Shown here piece by piece: positions 62,431-64,000 of a stretch of DNA of 64,000 bases. Position numbers and translations under genes: made by a program. The notes below the pieces were generated by a model. That model saw only the letters and a list, made by a program, of their open reading frames with translations, was not told the origin of the DNA and made no database searches. The stretch spans positions 27,975-91,974 of the forward strand of contig NZ_JBKQWU010000014.1 in assembly GCF_047275745.1 (NCBI RefSeq), read 5' to 3'. Position 1 is the first letter of the stretch. Every line of letters starts with the position of its first letter. This stretch comes from Amaricoccus sp047275745 (GTDB lineage: Bacteria; Pseudomonadota; Alphaproteobacteria; Rhodobacterales; Rhodobacteraceae).

Positions 62431-63171
62431 ATGCGCATCGATGGCAACAGCGGTAACAACACGCTCCGCGGGACGAGTTCGGCCGATGATATCTATGGAT
62501 TCAACGGCAATGACCGCATCGATGGTTTCGGCGGAAACGACCGACTGTACGGTGGTCGGCACAACGACGATATCGACGGCGACGGCGGCGACGATCTGAT
62601 CAACGCCGGCACCGGCCATGACGAGGTCGACGGCGATTCCGGCGACGATCGTATCTTCGGCAGCGGCGGGAACGATGAGATCGACGGCGGCTCCGGCCGG
62701 GATCGTCTCTCCGGCGGCACGGGACGCGACGAGATCGACGGGGACAGCGGCGACGACCGGATCTTCGGCGGCGCCGGCGACGACGACCTCGATGGCGGCT
62801 CGGGCGATGACCGTGTCGTCGGCGGCACGGGCAACGACAGGATCGACGGCGGCTCGGGCGACGATGTGCTGGTCGGCGGAGCGGGCGCCGATGTCTTCGA
62901 ATTCGACGACGATGGCGAAGGCTCGGACATCATCGAGGACTTCGATTTCGGCGCCGACCGCCTGGATTTCGATGGTTTCAACTCCCTCGACGAAGCCCTC
63001 CGGAACGCGGTTCAGCGCGGCGACGACGTCGTCTTCACGCTTCGCGGCGACGATGACAACGATGATGACGACGACGATGATGATGACGACAACGATGGCG
63101 TCGCCGGCGAAGTGACGATCCTGAACGCGACGCTGGACGACTTCGGCGCCTCGAACTTCCTCTTCGACTGA
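62431..63171 (+). CDS. RTX-type calcium-binding protein with poly-Asp tail
   Basis: 246 residues, AAGGAG ribosome-binding site. About ten glycine/Asp-rich nonapeptide repeats of the hemolysin type (GGxGxDxUx; for example GGSGDDRVVGGTGNDRIDGGSGDDVLVGGAGADVF) fill residues 8-165. A conserved M10-like C-terminal half follows (FEFDDDGEGSDIIEDFDFGADRLDFDGFNS). Residues about 206-220 are almost pure Asp, with an Asn near the end, before the tail TLDDFGASNFLFD, a hydrophobic C-terminus fit for type I secretion. No catalytic domain is seen, so it may be a surface or matrix calcium binder. No secretion ABC genes are adjacent. Confidence 0.9.
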   Translation: MRIDGNSGNNTLRGTSSADDIYGFNGNDRIDGFGGNDRLYGGRHNDDIDGDGGDDLINAGTGHDEVDGDSGDDRIFGSGGNDEIDGGSGRDRLSGGTGRDEIDGDSGDDRIFGGAGDDDLDGGSGDDRVVGGTGNDRIDGGSGDDVLVGGAGADVFEFDDDGEGSDIIEDFDFGADRLDFDGFNSLDEALRNAVQRGDDVVFTLRGDDDNDDDDDDDDDDNDGVAGEVTILNATLDDFGASNFLFD

Positions 63172-63187
63172 GCACGCGTCCACGCGG

Positions 63188-63232
63188 GACCAGGCGGCGG
63201 GCCATGACCCGCCCCCTGCCGCGTTCCTGGTC
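63188..63232 (+). terminator. Hairpin downstream of the RTX gene
   Basis: Outer arms GACCAGG / CCTGGTC (7 bp) enclose an inner stem GGCGGG / CCCGCC with a 6-nt loop, 17 bp past the RTX stop. No T-run; probable weak terminator. Confidence 0.4.
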
Positions 63233-63544
63233 GCAAACAAGGCGCGAGCGGAGATCGGACGAGTGCCCGCACTGGTTTCCGACCATCGCCCGCGCTGCGA
63301 CGAACGACAGGGCGCAGCATCTCCAAGTAGTTGTGACGCAGAGGCTGGAAGCCCAGCCCGAAGCAACCCGCCCCTGATACGGCGGCTCGTCTGCGCGACG
63401 TTCGCCACGACGACGTGGTCCCATCGAGAACTGAGCCATCCGGCCCCGCGCGTCATGAGCGCGGCGCGGTGGCTCAACCCATCGAAGCACACCGGCGTGG
63501 AGCCGGACCTATTCTACCAGTCAGCCCTGGGTTGGAGGCTCAAT
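63233..63544. other. 312-bp spacer before the IS remnants
   Basis: No gene could be supported. The part near 63490-63544 (with GGGTTGGAGGCTCAATTC) probably is the untranslated end of the IS5-type element that begins at 63545. Confidence 0.35.
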
Positions 63545-63640
63545 TCAGGTCCATGCGATGACGATGAAAAGAACGGCAATGGCTGCGAGATAGTTGGTCG
63601 CCAGCCGGTCGTAGCGGGTGTGGTCCTGCCCCGTTTCGCC
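63545..63640 (-). mobile_element. 3' end of an IS5-type transposase gene (remnant)
   Basis: About the last 31 codons of a transposase: GETGQDHTRYDRLATNYLAAIAVLFIVIAWT-stop. TRYDRLATNYLAAI is typical of the C-terminus of IS5-family transposases. Everything upstream is lost at 63640-63645, where another element begins. Confidence 0.7.
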
Positions 63641-63644
63641 GGAC

Positions 63645-63748
63645 ACTAGGCGGTTACGGCTTGAGCGGCGATGAACTTGCGGGGCGAGCGCATTCGGAGC
63701 CCTGAATGCGGGTGGTTTCGTTGTAATCCTCGATCCAGCTGGCGACAG
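63645..63748 (-). mobile_element. 3' end of an IS3-type transposase gene (remnant)
   Basis: Minus strand: ASWIEDYNET, then after a frame change SGLRMRSPRKFIAAQAVTA-stop (TAG at 63645-63647). The WIEDYNE...SGLRMRSPREFIAAQ-type ending is characteristic of IS3-family OrfB. A frameshift separates the two parts, so it is dead. Confidence 0.75.
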
Positions 63749-63870
63749 GGCCGGCTGGCATCTTGCCCCGGCCCTCGTCGTGCCAGGGAACATCACCATC
63801 CTGCCGCTGCCACCCCACTCGCCAGAGCTCAATCCGGTCGAGAACATCTGGCAGTTCATGCGCGACTTGG
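63749..63870 (+). mobile_element. IS630-type transposase fragment (remnant)
   Basis: Plus strand: AGWHLAPALVVPGNITILPLPPHSPELNPVENIWQFMRD, the last part of the DDE domain of IS630-family transposases (with the conserved SPELNPVENIW). Similarity stops after MRD near 63870 and a stop follows. The remaining 130 bp to the window end were not recognised. Confidence 0.8.
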
Positions 63871-64000
63871 ACACCCTGAAGAACGGGGCTTGAGAGCATC
63901 ATTTGGGCGCCGAGGCACTGTCTTGGGCGTTCTGGTACGCATATGATGACCGTTTCCGCGCTTTCACCGGGCGCTCCGGGGTCCGGGGTCGCCGTTTCCC

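Overview
The window is high-GC alphaproteobacterial DNA, most likely from the order Rhodobacterales. Reasons: the serC-serA-purA-DUF2842 block with a serC-type leader, an overlapping RlmI-like methyltransferase/PIN pair of the kind described from Rhodobacter, a CreA protein, hflK-hflC-DUF2065, ccmI, a soxBDAG sarcosine oxidase operon, and a fused carnitine dehydrogenase/thioesterase. Genes are dense, many overlap by 4 bp (ATGA, GTGA), and almost all are chromosomal housekeeping or catabolic genes. I see no tRNA, rRNA or CRISPR array.

Left part (1-16.7 kb, almost all minus strand): membrane protease modulators HflC/HflK, glutathione reductase and ribose-5-phosphate isomerase; a TetR regulator; thiamine diphosphokinase and CreA; a sulfotransferase and a pyruvyl-transferase-like protein (surface glycan decoration); DUF2842 and PurA; the serine pathway genes serA and serC with a structured leader; a methyltransferase; and a YejA-type solute-binding protein. 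The gap at 16.7-17.2 kb holds the best RNA-gene candidate: a consensus-like promoter, a hairpin and a strong intrinsic terminator with no ORF between them.

Middle (17-34 kb): a patatin-like lipase, the PIN/methyltransferase pair, a polar amino-acid ABC transporter without its ATPase, and soxBDAG. The soxB-soxD gap carries an eight-unit 15-bp tandem repeat and a small divergent ORF behind a LexA-like box. Then come ccmI, ruvX, a TauE/SafE exporter, dusA and a frameshifted ABC exporter.

Right part (34-64 kb): phasin and acyl-CoA ligase; DUF445; carnitine catabolism (dehydrogenase-thioesterase plus BKACE enzyme, divergent GlxA-type regulator, betaine/choline/carnitine-type binding protein); a complete six-gene Mrp/Pha cation/proton antiporter with fused A and B subunits; trehalose synthesis otsAB; guaA and a MaoC protein; nadABC, with nadB broken by a 94-bp duplication around a single N (an assembly scar); a lipid-related set (hydroxyacyl-CoA dehydrogenase, frameshifted FadL-like porin, AraC regulator, alpha/beta hydrolase); an Asp-rich RTX protein behind a striking four-half-site operator; and a mosaic of three truncated IS transposase ends.

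Taken together, otsAB and Mrp fit salt/osmotic stress, and the carnitine and sarcosine modules are the two ends of a methylated-amine (carnitine, betaine, sarcosine, glycine) breakdown route. Two frameshifts and the N scar mean that some broken genes may be sequence errors rather than biology.
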